Shown here in pieces: positions 27,487-36,527 of a stretch of 64,000 nucleotides of DNA (its first letter is position 1; each line of letters starts with the position of its first letter). Where the stretch lies: positions 186,001-250,000 of the forward strand of contig JACKMZ010000003.1 in assembly GCA_024235135.1 (NCBI GenBank). The letters run 5' to 3'. Both the position numbers and the translations under genes were made by a program. The notes beneath the pieces are model-generated. The model saw nothing but the letters and a program-made list of their open reading frames with translations, was not told the DNA's origin and ran no database searches. The stretch is from Gammaproteobacteria bacterium (GTDB taxonomy: Bacteria > Pseudomonadota > Gammaproteobacteria > Competibacterales > Competibacteraceae).

Positions 27487-27984
27487 GGATTTTCCGCAAA
27501 AGTTACGTTTTCAGAGAAGCAAGTGGCTGTCTCTTAGTGGCTTTTTATTCTATCACGGATGCTTGGACAGAGGGCTTGCACCGTGTGGACAAGTTTGCTG
27601 GAGGACGTTAGATTCCGTCTGATTGAGTCAAAATTAATGTGATGCTCATTGGATTACACCGTCTGAGGAAAACCGCCTTACTTAAGTAAGTATTAAATAA
27701 CTTGTTTCTGGGTCATTACAGAAATTATTTCTGTGCTTTAATGGCTTGTTATTCCCTCAATGTCGACTATCCGTGTCGCCCATTGCAATTCTCGACAGTC
27801 AGGAAATTCCCATTATTTCCCTACTGTTTTAGAAAAAATCTGGGTAAATCCGATAGTTATAATATGACGCTTGCAAACGAGTCATCTACAGCTAAATTTC
27901 ATAATCGGTCTATTTCTCGGATTTTTCGGGAGAGACCAATTAAGAATTTCTTTTCACAGTATCACCGTATGGGGTAGTGCAATC
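27487..27984. other. AT-rich gene-free stretch with two palindromes before the lactate permease gene
   Basis: No gene is supportable in this 498-bp gap. It holds CTTACTTAAGTAAG, a perfect 14-bp palindrome at 27677-27690, and ACAGAAATTATTTCTGT, 8-bp arms around one base at 27718-27734. Both could be operators for the permease gene. Base composition drops in GC from here to about 30.6 kb. Confidence 0.5.
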
Positions 27985-29661
27985 TTGAATGCAATACTGG
28001 CGTTTTTACCGATTTTGTTGACCATCGTACTCATGGTCGGGCTCAACTGGGGGGCTAAGAGGGCTTTGCCTATCTCCTGGTTGGTTGCCGCTGTCATCGC
28101 CGCTACGATATGGCACATCGACATTTACCATGTCGTTGGCTATTCCTTCCTGGGTTGCTTGAAGGCTTTCGATATCCTGATCATTATCTTCGGTGCGATT
28201 CTGATTTTGAACACCATGAAGTTGTCGGGCGCGATGACGACAATTAATAATGGATTCAATGGGATTACCAATGATCGTCGAATTCAGGCAATTATCATTG
28301 GATTCATGTTTGGAGCCTTCATCGAAGGAGCTGCCGGTTTTGGCACTCCGGCTGCTTTGGCCGGACCGCTTTTAGTCGGACTGGGGTTTCCCCCCTTGGC
28401 GGCAGCAATGGTTGCACTGATTTTCAACTCCCTACCGGTTCCTTTCGGAGCGGTTGGAACCCCGATTACCGGTGGTGCGATGAAGACGCTTGAAGGTTCA
28501 ATTCATGCCGCGAATATTGATCCGGAAGTCTTTCGCTTGATGCTTACCCAATGGGTGGCGATTCCCAATGCCATCATTGGCATTCTCCTTCCGCTGTTGG
28601 GCATCGCAATTATGTGTAAATTCTTTGGAAAAGAGCGTTCCATTAAACCGGCCCTCGAAGTCGCGCCTTTTGCCCTCTTTGCCGGTATTGTTTTCGCCGT
28701 TCCTTATGTGATTATCGCAACGACTCTTGGGCCTGATCTGCCTTCCTTACTAGGCGCATTTATCGGTCTTGGAATCGTTATCGCAGCCGCCAAAAACGGT
28801 TTTTTGATGCCGAAAAAGAGCTGGGATTTCCCTAGTAAGGATGAATGGGAAGAAAACTGGAAGTCCGGAGAGGACACAGGCGATGTTGGTGAAGCAAAGA
28901 TGGGGTTGGTTCGCGCCTGGATGCCTTATGTTCTGATCGCTCTGATTCTCGTCGTGACCCGAATTCCTTCTCTCGGTCTCAAGGATATTCTTTCATCGCA
29001 GTCATTGAGTTGGAATAACGTCCTGGGGATCGAAAACTTAAACTATGCACTCAAGTGGGCTTATCTTCCCGGTACGATCCCATTCATCCTAGTCGCTATC
29101 ATCACCAATTTCATGCATGGCATGAGTCCGGGCAAGGTAGCCGAGTCATGGAAGTTAACGTTTAAGCAGATTACCGGTGCGGCCATTGCGCTGTTCGCCG
29201 GGGTGGGAATGGTACAGTTGATGCTGCAAACCGGAAACAATCCCGCCGGATTGCCTTCAATGCTAACGACGATGGCTCAGGCCGCGGCGGATCTGACCGG
29301 CAAAGCCTATCCGCTGATTATCACGCCGATCGGCATGCTCGGCGCATTCATGTCCGGCTCCGCAACGGTATCCAACCTGCTTTTCGCTTCGTTGCAATTC
29401 CAAACCGCCAATATTCTTGGCCTGCCGGAAGTGATTGTCGTCGCAATGCAGACCATTGGGGCCGCTGTGGGCAACATGATCTGTGTCAACAATGTGGTTG
29501 CCGTGTGTGCAACCGTTGGTTGCATCGGCGCTGAAGGTCTAATTATCCGTCGCAATGCAATTCCTGCGTTTCTCTATTATGTAGCGGTGACGATTGTGGG
29601 ATTGATACTCATATTTGTTATGGGTATAAACCCGATTCCGATTGCCCCTATCCAATGGTAA
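27985..29661 (+). CDS. L-lactate permease family transporter
   Basis: About 558 residues if the TTG at 27985 starts the protein (GGGG ten bases before it); an upstream TTG at 27871 would add 38 residues that do not look like the family. The length and many membrane helices fit LctP/LldP. Family signatures are FGAFIEGAAGFGTPAALAG, PVPFGAVGTPITGG and GAFMSGSATVSNLLFASLQ. It would import L-lactate or glycolate with protons. No lactate dehydrogenase gene adjoins it. Codon use and lower GC differ from the neighbouring genes, a sign of possible acquisition. A terminator follows. Confidence 0.85.
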   Translation: MNAILAFLPILLTIVLMVGLNWGAKRALPISWLVAAVIAATIWHIDIYHVVGYSFLGCLKAFDILIIIFGAILILNTMKLSGAMTTINNGFNGITNDRRIQAIIIGFMFGAFIEGAAGFGTPAALAGPLLVGLGFPPLAAAMVALIFNSLPVPFGAVGTPITGGAMKTLEGSIHAANIDPEVFRLMLTQWVAIPNAIIGILLPLLGIAIMCKFFGKERSIKPALEVAPFALFAGIVFAVPYVIIATTLGPDLPSLLGAFIGLGIVIAAAKNGFLMPKKSWDFPSKDEWEENWKSGEDTGDVGEAKMGLVRAWMPYVLIALILVVTRIPSLGLKDILSSQSLSWNNVLGIENLNYALKWAYLPGTIPFILVAIITNFMHGMSPGKVAESWKLTFKQITGAAIALFAGVGMVQLMLQTGNNPAGLPSMLTTMAQAAADLTGKAYPLIITPIGMLGAFMSGSATVSNLLFASLQFQTANILGLPEVIVVAMQTIGAAVGNMICVNNVVAVCATVGCIGAEGLIIRRNAIPAFLYYVAVTIVGLILIFVMGINPIPIAPIQW

Positions 29662-29695
29662 TTGTTGCTTAAAGACGCAATTTACCGATCGATCA

Positions 29696-29726
29696 ACGCC
29701 GATTCTTCAGGGAATCGGCGTCTTTT
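29696..29726 (+). terminator. Rho-independent terminator after the lactate permease
   Basis: ACGCCGATTC and GAATCGGCGT pair perfectly (10 bp) around TTCAGG, followed by CTTTT. It lies 35 bp after the permease stop and before the convergent methyltransferase gene. Confidence 0.85.
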
Positions 29727-29790
29727 CAAAAGATGATATGGGCTAAAGGGACTTTTTCAATTTTACCCACCTCTCAGCCAGACAGTTACG

Positions 29791-30624
29791 TCACCTTTTT
29801 TGGGCAATCAATTCAATCGGCGCAATACAGCCCTGCTCTATATTCTCAAACATATTTCTAATCTTAATCTGGGCCTCTGCTCCCATAATAAGGTGAAGCC
29901 CAAGCGGAGGCGATTCCCTACCTTTCCCTGGCACTGTGTTTTTAATGCGGCCATATAACTCAAGCGCAAAATCTCGGCGATTTCGCTCATTGACAATCTC
30001 GAAGCCTACCTGGGTCAGGGCGTTTTTGTAGCTTTCCAGCGATGCAAGAAAACTCCCTTCAGCCGTGGTTGCCCAGGGAACCGGGAAATCAAGCTTTGTG
30101 TCGCTGGTGCGCATGATGTCGTAAATACCGAAAATCGCTCCAGGCTTTAGAACCCGCCCAATTTCCGTTGCCAATGCCGTCTTGTCGATAATGTTCATTC
30201 CGACATGAATCATGAAGGCTTTGTCGAACGTATCATTAGGACAATCAAGGGCAAGAACATTACCCTGGAGCAAGTGGATGCGCGAGTCCAATCCCACCCA
30301 CCGGCAAAGTGCGTTTCCCACTTCAATGAATTCAGCCGTAAGATCGACGCCGATGACTTGGCAGCCGAACGCCTGTGCCGTAAAGCGACTCGCCCCGCCA
30401 ATTCCGCACCCGACATCCAACACGCGGTCATCCGTTGAAATAATCATTTGATCGAGAAGTAGGCGAGTCGCCAATCGGCCACCGACGTGAAATTCATCCA
30501 CCGGCGAAAGGTCATCGCTGGTGACTGTTTCGGGTGTTTTTCCGATTTTCTCAACACCAGCCAATATCGCATTGAGTAAATTTCCTTGGGTGTAATCGCG
30601 TGCGATCGAGTCAAGATTTATCAT
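29791..30624 (-). CDS. Class I SAM-dependent methyltransferase (UbiE/COQ5-like fold)
   Basis: 277 residues. The SAM site is clear as VLDVGCGIGGASRF (motif I), VIGVDLTAEFIEVG and the later DKAFMIHVGMNI. An N-terminal segment reading DEFHVGGRLAT resembles small-molecule N-methyltransferases such as sarcosine/dimethylglycine methyltransferases, which begin similarly. The exact substrate cannot be told; quinone precursors or glycine-betaine intermediates are possibilities. It is monocistronic with no linked pathway genes. Like the permease gene before it, its GC is lower than the rest of the window. Confidence 0.8.
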   Translation of the reverse strand: MINLDSIARDYTQGNLLNAILAGVEKIGKTPETVTSDDLSPVDEFHVGGRLATRLLLDQMIISTDDRVLDVGCGIGGASRFTAQAFGCQVIGVDLTAEFIEVGNALCRWVGLDSRIHLLQGNVLALDCPNDTFDKAFMIHVGMNIIDKTALATEIGRVLKPGAIFGIYDIMRTSDTKLDFPVPWATTAEGSFLASLESYKNALTQVGFEIVNERNRRDFALELYGRIKNTVPGKGRESPPLGLHLIMGAEAQIKIRNMFENIEQGCIAPIELIAQKR

Positions 30625-30696
30625 ATACAGTCAATCCCATCGATCTGATTTTGATGAAGAAGACGCCGTTGGTTGTCAACGCACGCCATTCGGTAT

Positions 30697-31359
30697 TTAA
30701 CTAGAGGATTCGCGCGCCTTCTTTATCCGTTGTTTCGTAGTCAGCCACACGGGCACGGTCAATGACCAATGAATTGCCGCGGCGCGCAAGACAAAAATCA
30801 AGACAAAACAGGCCAGTCCACCAATATGCCCGTGCTGTGGGAGAAAGACCAGGATCGCCACAAACAGCAACGTACCGCACAGAACCGGTATGGCGTAAAG
30901 TTCCCGCGTCATCAACAGGTTTGACCGTCCGGCCAATACATCACGAATCAAGCCCCCACCAATAGCGGTAATAATACCGAGGAGAATGGGTGCGATCGGC
31001 AATCCAAATTCGAGTCGCCACACTTTCCAGGTGGCTTGTGTGGCGAAAAGTGCGGCTCCCAACGCATCGAAATACAGCATCGCCTTGTAAAGTCGTGTAT
31101 GCGCAAATACAGATTGGCCCCAAAAAGTGGCCACGCTCGCTCCTAAGGCGATCCAGATATACGAAAGCTCATTAGCCCAAAACACGGGGACATCCAGGAT
31201 GAGATCCCGAACGGTGCCGCCACCGATAGCGGTAATAATGCCCATCACGCAGGCTCCGAACAGGTCGATCCCTTTGGGGGCGACGGCCAGCACGGCGGTG
31301 ACAGCAAAGGCGCCAGTGCCGGTGATTTGAATGAAATACCCGATGTCTTCGATATTCAA
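30697..31359 (-). CDS. TRIC-like (UPF0126/YicG) cation channel family protein
   Basis: 220 residues and about seven membrane helices in two related halves, with the repeated signatures GGGTVRDLI and GGGLIRDVL. Bacterial members of this family are homologues of trimeric intracellular cation channels and form homotrimeric K+-permeable pores in the inner membrane. The physiological role in bacteria is poorly defined. It lies 72 bp from the methyltransferase gene start on the same strand, with no evident operon. Confidence 0.88.
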   Translation of the reverse strand: MNIEDIGYFIQITGTGAFAVTAVLAVAPKGIDLFGACVMGIITAIGGGTVRDLILDVPVFWANELSYIWIALGASVATFWGQSVFAHTRLYKAMLYFDALGAALFATQATWKVWRLEFGLPIAPILLGIITAIGGGLIRDVLAGRSNLLMTRELYAIPVLCGTLLFVAILVFLPQHGHIGGLACFVLIFVLRAAAIHWSLTVPVWLTTKQRIKKARESSS

Positions 31360-31430
31360 GGGAAAAGTCCAGCTTTATTTAACTATATGAATAACCTATA
31401 TAAACAATCAGATTGCGGCCATGGCCGTTG

Positions 31431-31450
31431 AAGATGATGGACATCATCTT
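31431..31450. repeat. Inverted repeat in the divergent region 31360-31652
   Basis: AAGATGATG and CATCATCTT are perfect 9-bp arms around GA. It sits about 70 bp upstream of the TRIC gene and 200 bp upstream of the LprI-domain gene. It may be an operator for either. Confidence 0.4.
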
Positions 31451-31652
31451 AGCAACAGTGCTTTTCGCTATCCAAATCGCCCGATGGCCTGCATCGCCTG
31501 CTATTATCCGCACCATGGCGGATCATCGTACGAATGGAGATCGTGGCCTTGGCGCATGATCGGTCAATAGCCTAGACGATAGGACCCAGAGATGATGAGA
31601 CCGCGATTTGTCACATTGCTATCCATTAATCATGGGGTGAACTCTTAAAGCC

Positions 31653-32495
31653 ATGCGAACGATCCCATTGTGCTTTTGCGTCGCCACGCTGTTGAGTGGC
31701 ATCCAGCCTGCGTTGGCGGCAAGCTTCGACTGCGCCAAAGCACAAAGTAAGATTGAGAAGGTACTTTGCGGTGACGACGAGTTGAATCAAGCCGATAGCG
31801 AACTTGATGAACTGTATTTCGGCTTGCGAAAATCCTTGTCGAAGGCAGCAGCCGAGCAACTGAAAAAGGATCAGTTGAACTGGCTGAAGGAACGCGAACG
31901 TTGTGCGCGCGATTCCAATATCAGCGCCTGCCTGCGGCGCGTTTATAGCGAAAGGATCACAGCCTTGCACGCTTTGGAAGCAAGTGGTAAGGCTGGCCAG
32001 GATACTTTGGCAACGCTTGTCTTAACGTCCAAGGGTCTAGGCAAACTGAATCGGGACACCATCTTGTCTCACGATCTTTTGGAGCGGGAATTACCTGGGT
32101 ATTCCGTACGCGAATTGACTGCCGCAGGAAACGAGAGAGAGGCGCGCTTCGAGGTTTATCGCCAAGATAAGTTAGTCCTGGCTTTGTATCCGGACTCGAC
32201 CTCGGGAAAAGTCACGCGCATCATCATTGACGATAACAACGTGGTAGGTCCAGGGGGTGTGAAACTAGGCACGCCATTTGAGACAGTTAGCCAACAGAGC
32301 CAGGGACAGTTGTTGGACTGCGAAGCTGGTGCGGATGAGTTGCGTGGACTAGTCGTCTGCTGGTTTGCCCGGACGTCCACGGTGCGTTATGCCTTTGAAC
32401 CCGTCGATTGGACGGGACCCGTCGGAGATTTACCCCCGCGATCGGTACTGAGGCAAGCGCGTGTAGTCAAAATGCTGTGGGTCGGAGAGGAATGA
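31653..32495 (+). CDS. Secreted protein with LprI-like (DUF1311) and C-terminal DUF1131-like domains
   Basis: 280 residues. A signal peptide (about 1-24, cleavage after ALA) leads to an LprI-type domain (about 25-105) with the family pattern FDCAKAQSKIEKVLC, SELDELY and the paired Cys in ERCARD and SACLRR. The C-terminal part (about 115-280; LTSKGLGKLNRDTI and GPGGVKLGTPFETV) resembles a DUF1131-like lipoprotein domain. LprI proteins inhibit lysozyme in some bacteria, and many LprI-domain proteins have no tested function. The protein is expected in the periplasm. Domain two is identified with less certainty than domain one. Confidence 0.75.
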   Translation: MRTIPLCFCVATLLSGIQPALAASFDCAKAQSKIEKVLCGDDELNQADSELDELYFGLRKSLSKAAAEQLKKDQLNWLKERERCARDSNISACLRRVYSERITALHALEASGKAGQDTLATLVLTSKGLGKLNRDTILSHDLLERELPGYSVRELTAAGNEREARFEVYRQDKLVLALYPDSTSGKVTRIIIDDNNVVGPGGVKLGTPFETVSQQSQGQLLDCEAGADELRGLVVCWFARTSTVRYAFEPVDWTGPVGDLPPRSVLRQARVVKMLWVGEE

Positions 32496-32615
32496 GTTAA
32501 GGGGGGTCTAAATAGACTACCCATCGTAATTCCGCATTCTCTGTTCAGAAGATCAGTATTTTCTTCTGCTGAGAAAAGCGGTTAATTCACTGGTCTCCGA
32601 TAGCCCATTGAGACA

Positions 32616-32640
32616 CCCCGCAGCCGTATCGGCTGCGGGG
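32616..32640. terminator. Strong hairpin between convergent genes
   Basis: CCCCGCAGCCG and CGGCTGCGGGG pair perfectly (11 bp) around a three-base loop TAT. There is no T-tract on either strand. Position between the convergent LprI-domain and VHL-like genes suggests a bidirectional stop or processing signal. Confidence 0.5.
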
Positions 32641-32663
32641 ATGAGTAGGTCAGTCTATTAAGA

Positions 32664-33443
32664 CTAGTCGTCTTCCCCAATGATAACGAAATTCTGGTGT
32701 GCATTGGACCATTGGATAATGGTTTCTTTACCCAAAGCCGGGAAATGTTTCAAGGTATATATCGCTTGATCGCGTTTGACGAAATTTTGGTCAAGCGTCT
32801 TAACGTTGAAAGTCGCGTCGGCAAACTCCACGCCATTCACCAGGGCCTGCACACGATGCTTGCCGTCCTCAAGCGCATTCCAATTAAATGTCAACCCGAA
32901 GCCATTATCGACGTCACCGCACACCGCCTCGGTATCGGCACGACGTGAACCCTGGGGGGCTTCGAGGACAAAATCGCCGTCGTCGATAACGATGTCGACA
33001 GTCCCGGCATCACAGCACACCCAGCCTCGAATGACCCCAATTCCGCTCTCATGAGAATCCTCCGATGGGCTTTCCAGAAAGGCGCGTTCCGGTAGACTTT
33101 CGGCGTCGCACGTCTCATGATGAGCGATACGGACCACTCTAGCGGCATCCTCAGCGAAAAACAAATTAATGCAGTTACCTTGTACGTCGGTCACGACCCA
33201 GGGATGTCCCACAAATGAGTCTTCAACCACGCTTTGTCCTGGCGTTACCTCAGAAGCCAATTCCCTTTCCTTTTGCGAATTGATTCTGAAAATCTTAATA
33301 TCATCTGATAGATTATTGAAGAATTCGATAGTGGTGCTTTCATAAGATACAAGCGGTGCAACCCATTCTTCCCCCGGACATAGCGTCTGCCCGAATGCGG
33401 CCCACGGGGTCAATAACAACAATAAACCTAGATATTTTCTCAT
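32664..33443 (-). CDS. Secreted protein with a von Hippel-Lindau beta-like domain
   Basis: 259 residues from the ATG at 33443, which follows GAGG; longer in-frame starts lack a signal sequence. A signal peptide (about 1-19, MRKYLGLLLLLTPWAAFG) precedes a domain at about 33-107. Its pattern IEFFNNLSDDIKIF, VTPGQSVVEDSFVGHPWVV resembles the pVHL beta domain core of a strand, a Pro-Gly turn and a GH-W motif. A second domain (about 132-215) has GVIRGWVCCDAG and CGDVDNGFGLTFNW, which I know as a recurring unnamed segment in secreted gammaproteobacterial proteins. Function is unknown. Bacterial VHL-beta domains are described in databases but poorly studied. It lies alone on this strand, 237 bp downstream of the GTPase gene. 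Confidence 0.68.
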   Translation of the reverse strand: MRKYLGLLLLLTPWAAFGQTLCPGEEWVAPLVSYESTTIEFFNNLSDDIKIFRINSQKERELASEVTPGQSVVEDSFVGHPWVVTDVQGNCINLFFAEDAARVVRIAHHETCDAESLPERAFLESPSEDSHESGIGVIRGWVCCDAGTVDIVIDDGDFVLEAPQGSRRADTEAVCGDVDNGFGLTFNWNALEDGKHRVQALVNGVEFADATFNVKTLDQNFVKRDQAIYTLKHFPALGKETIIQWSNAHQNFVIIGEDD

Positions 33444-33680
33444 GATGAGCATCCTCTTTCTTTTCCAAATGCCAAAAGGCAGAGTGTTTTTATTTGTCAG
33501 ATTATTGGTTTTGCAATCATGGGCCGCTTCATTATTGTGCTTATAATTTATTCCATGCGCGACAACGTTGCCACGGCTGATGAAGCTGTGACTAAACTTA
33601 CACTTCCGCCCCGGAGATGGCAAGCGATAACCTGAGCAAATTCGGTTTACCAGCCAACTGATAATTGTAGTTTACGCCAG

Positions 33681-35237
33681 TCATTTATTGGATGGGTCCA
33701 GTTTAGCTAGCCACCGGGTTCCCATTTCGGCAAGAAACCTTCCGGTATTCTTGGATTGCACCCAAAGCTTCTGCCAATACTCTTCATTTTGGTATTCCTT
33801 CAGGCAGCGCAAATACTTCAATCGTTGCGTGCCCCCCAAGCTTTGCAGAATGACGGGGGTCAATCCCTCGGTAATATTGTATTCCTTGCCCACCTTCGCG
33901 CACACGGGAACCACCTGGCTCGGCGTCACCTTCAGGTCCTCGGCCACTGCCATCAGGGCGTCGCGGATCAGGCGCGCCTTGGGATTATTTTTATTTTCAA
34001 TGTCATAGGGGGGATTCCATTCGCGAAACGGGCGCAACCGGTCGATATGCGTCAATACCACGACGACCGGTGGAGGATCTTCCTGGCGATCTTCCGCGAA
34101 AGCGTTTTGCACCATCTCCAGTATGTTTCGATCCGCCGCGCGTGCGGCCGTCGATGCCGAACACACCATCAGAATCAGATCGCTACGCAGAATCTCCCGC
34201 CGGGCCTCGCGTAAAGGACGGCGCGGATTGGCCGGGTCTTCGTAACCGGCGGTATCGTAGATGATGGCCTTCTCCAGCCCTTCCTTTTCCAGTAAATACG
34301 GTTGCACGCCGCTAGTTAACGGCAGCACGTCGACTAGGGCTTTGGTTTCTCCGAACAGGGCGTTGATCACACTGGATTTGCCCGCTTTGAGCTGGCCCAG
34401 CACGAGTATACGAAGCGGTTCCTCGCGCGCCCGCGCTTCCTGAGCCTGCATCTTCCGTAAATCGCGACGGGACGACGTCGTAACGAAATCGGCGAAGCGT
34501 TCGTCGTCGAGCACCAGATGGCCACTGTATAGCGCGATGGCGTAATAGCCGATCTTTTTAACATACGCATCCAGCAACCACTGTTGCAGCTCCAGACGCG
34601 AGGCATCCAGCAGTTTCCCGGCGGCCAGTCCCCGCAGTTCGCGCAGGGCGGCGGATACTGGATCGATACCGATGGAGAGAATACGGTACAGGCGGTAGAG
34701 GTCCTTTCCCCGCGCAAAATAGCGTTGACCGCGTATCAGATCGTTGATGGTCAAAATGTGGCTGCCGGGAATGTTGTCCGTCAAGGCTTCCCGTAGATCG
34801 CCGGACAATAATTCGATGACCTTGAGCAGTTCGGGAATTCGCACTTCCAGAATCGGGCTCTTTTGCCGGGGGTGAAAGTCCTGGGCAACGGTTTCGATGA
34901 CTTCCTGGAAAATCGTCCAAAGTGTTTGCCAGTCCTTGATCTCGGATTCCCGAACGCTTATTTCCTCAGCCAGTTTTTCGACCTTTTCCCAACTCTTGGA
35001 ACCTTGCCGCGTCCAGGTGGAAGGCGGTTCGACCCGCAGGGGCTCGGGAATGAGTGTGGTTTTTCTCAACCTGCCGGCCAACAGCCAACTGAGCAGAGCA
35101 ATGACACTGCTCATGCCCAACCAGGCGAACAGCCAGTCGTTTTCCCAGAGCGCCACGAACCCGGCGATCATCAGCACGGCCAACGGCAGTACCGTGATGA
35201 GCGCCAGCAGCAACCATTTGAAACTAAGTTTCATCAC
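33681..35237 (-). CDS. Membrane-anchored GTPase
   Basis: 518 residues. Two membrane helices lie at about 7-60. A helical region follows and then a G domain (about 285-490) with G1 GQLKAGKSS, G3 DTAGYE and G4 THIDR. It belongs to the Era/YcjX-like P-loop GTPases, with the long helical N-terminus that can sense membranes. It is the downstream gene of a pair and overlaps the upstream GTPase gene by 14 bp, so both should be made together. A role in membrane or stress homeostasis is likely, but no specific function can be read from the sequence. Confidence 0.8.
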   Translation of the reverse strand: MMKLSFKWLLLALITVLPLAVLMIAGFVALWENDWLFAWLGMSSVIALLSWLLAGRLRKTTLIPEPLRVEPPSTWTRQGSKSWEKVEKLAEEISVRESEIKDWQTLWTIFQEVIETVAQDFHPRQKSPILEVRIPELLKVIELLSGDLREALTDNIPGSHILTINDLIRGQRYFARGKDLYRLYRILSIGIDPVSAALRELRGLAAGKLLDASRLELQQWLLDAYVKKIGYYAIALYSGHLVLDDERFADFVTTSSRRDLRKMQAQEARAREEPLRILVLGQLKAGKSSVINALFGETKALVDVLPLTSGVQPYLLEKEGLEKAIIYDTAGYEDPANPRRPLREARREILRSDLILMVCSASTAARAADRNILEMVQNAFAEDRQEDPPPVVVVLTHIDRLRPFREWNPPYDIENKNNPKARLIRDALMAVAEDLKVTPSQVVPVCAKVGKEYNITEGLTPVILQSLGGTQRLKYLRCLKEYQNEEYWQKLWVQSKNTGRFLAEMGTRWLAKLDPSNK

Positions 35238-36438
35238 GCCGACCCAGATTTTCCAGGTAGCCTTTCAGTAATTGCCGCCCTTCGCGAAATTGTTCTGCGT
35301 ACAAAGCCCGCAACCGTTCCTGATTGGGAGCGCCACCTCCCCGGATCTGCACGAAATACGCGCATAGGGTCTTGCCCAGCGCGTAGGTCGCGGCGGCGGT
35401 CAGCACCGAGGAGACGGCCGCCCCGTACACGGGTATGAATTTAAGCAATTCCCGCCGCCCCAGATTGCTTAGCAGGCCCAAGCCGAGCGCACTGCCGATT
35501 TCCCCCAGACGTTGCGTATCCATTTTTTGCTCGTAGATCGAGGCGATGGCCTGCAACATTTTCGCTTGAATCAACGTCACTAACGATATATCCACGAACG
35601 GGATAGGAATGGCTCCGGCACCCCCGGCCGCCACCGCATAGGCCAGGATATGCGGGTGTGCAGCCCGCCCGTAGGCATCTCGGAGATTTTCCCGCAGTTC
35701 CTTAGAAGCACTGATCAGAGTGGCCAAGCCCAGGGGAAGAGCCTCTTCGATGGTTTCCCATAGAGCCTCCAGGCCGTAATCGACCGTCGTGTAGCCATCC
35801 TCCGGAAGGGTGAAATCCACGGCCACGAACAAGGGCTGGAATTCCTGGAATAAGGCCTGCTGTTTCTGTAGCGAACGGGCCAAGTCCGTTGGCGCTTCGG
35901 CGGGCAACGGATGTTGCCGATACGGATAAGGTTCCGCATGTTGCTGTTCGGGCTCCGCATAGCCTTCGTGCAACGTGGTCTGAACGACGATGAGCGGCCA
36001 GTCCGGTCGCTTCCTCCGAATTTCCTTAAGGACATCCAGGATGGCCTGCTGAGCGTGGTCCATGGCCTTGACAACCACGATCAATAAATGCGCCTGTTGG
36101 GAAAAAAGGGCGATGTCTTCGCTGGGATCATAATCGACTTCGCCCAGTCCACGAGTATCCAGGAACCGTAACAGACACTGTTCGGCGTTTGGGAAATCGT
36201 AAAGCATGGCCGTGCGGGTGCAGGGCCGAATGCCATCGCCAATGGTGGCGCGGCTGTCGCCGGTGAGGGCGTGAATAATCGCGGTCTTTCCGGACTGGGC
36301 CTTGCCCAGCAGCCAAAATACCGGGATGGGCAAATGATCCTTGATCTGTTGCCAATGGGTTTCGAGTTGCTCGTCATCCGCTTTGGGATTGAGCAATTGT
36401 TTGCGAATAAAGGACCGGAAGGTTTGCTTTAAGTCCAT
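35224..36438 (-). CDS. GTPase with C-terminal DUF697-like domain
   Basis: 404 residues. The G domain occupies about 30-220 with G1 GKAQSGKTA and G3 LDTRGLGE; a canonical NKxD motif is not obvious (VVQTTLH stands in its place). The C-terminal half (about 260-400) has AYAVAAGGAGAIPIPFVDI, the hydrophobic DUF697 signature of YcjF-type proteins that contact membranes. It overlaps the start of the membrane GTPase gene downstream. The pair resembles YcjX/YcjF-type arrangements. The divergent KfrA-like gene sits 89 bp away. Confidence 0.78.
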   Translation of the reverse strand: MDLKQTFRSFIRKQLLNPKADDEQLETHWQQIKDHLPIPVFWLLGKAQSGKTAIIHALTGDSRATIGDGIRPCTRTAMLYDFPNAEQCLLRFLDTRGLGEVDYDPSEDIALFSQQAHLLIVVVKAMDHAQQAILDVLKEIRRKRPDWPLIVVQTTLHEGYAEPEQQHAEPYPYRQHPLPAEAPTDLARSLQKQQALFQEFQPLFVAVDFTLPEDGYTTVDYGLEALWETIEEALPLGLATLISASKELRENLRDAYGRAAHPHILAYAVAAGGAGAIPIPFVDISLVTLIQAKMLQAIASIYEQKMDTQRLGEIGSALGLGLLSNLGRRELLKFIPVYGAAVSSVLTAAATYALGKTLCAYFVQIRGGGAPNQERLRALYAEQFREGRQLLKGYLENLGRRDET

Positions 36439-36527
36439 TGCCGCGGGCGTTGGAAGGGGCTGGGAGGAAATCGCGGGAGGGCTGCCGCTATAATCATGAA
36501 GTTTCGAAACACAGGAACGATTAGAGC

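Noticed and set aside
27702..27977. Open frame of 91 codons before the lactate permease
   Set aside because: No ribosome site, no family and composition unlike a gene. It lies inside the palindrome-bearing upstream region.
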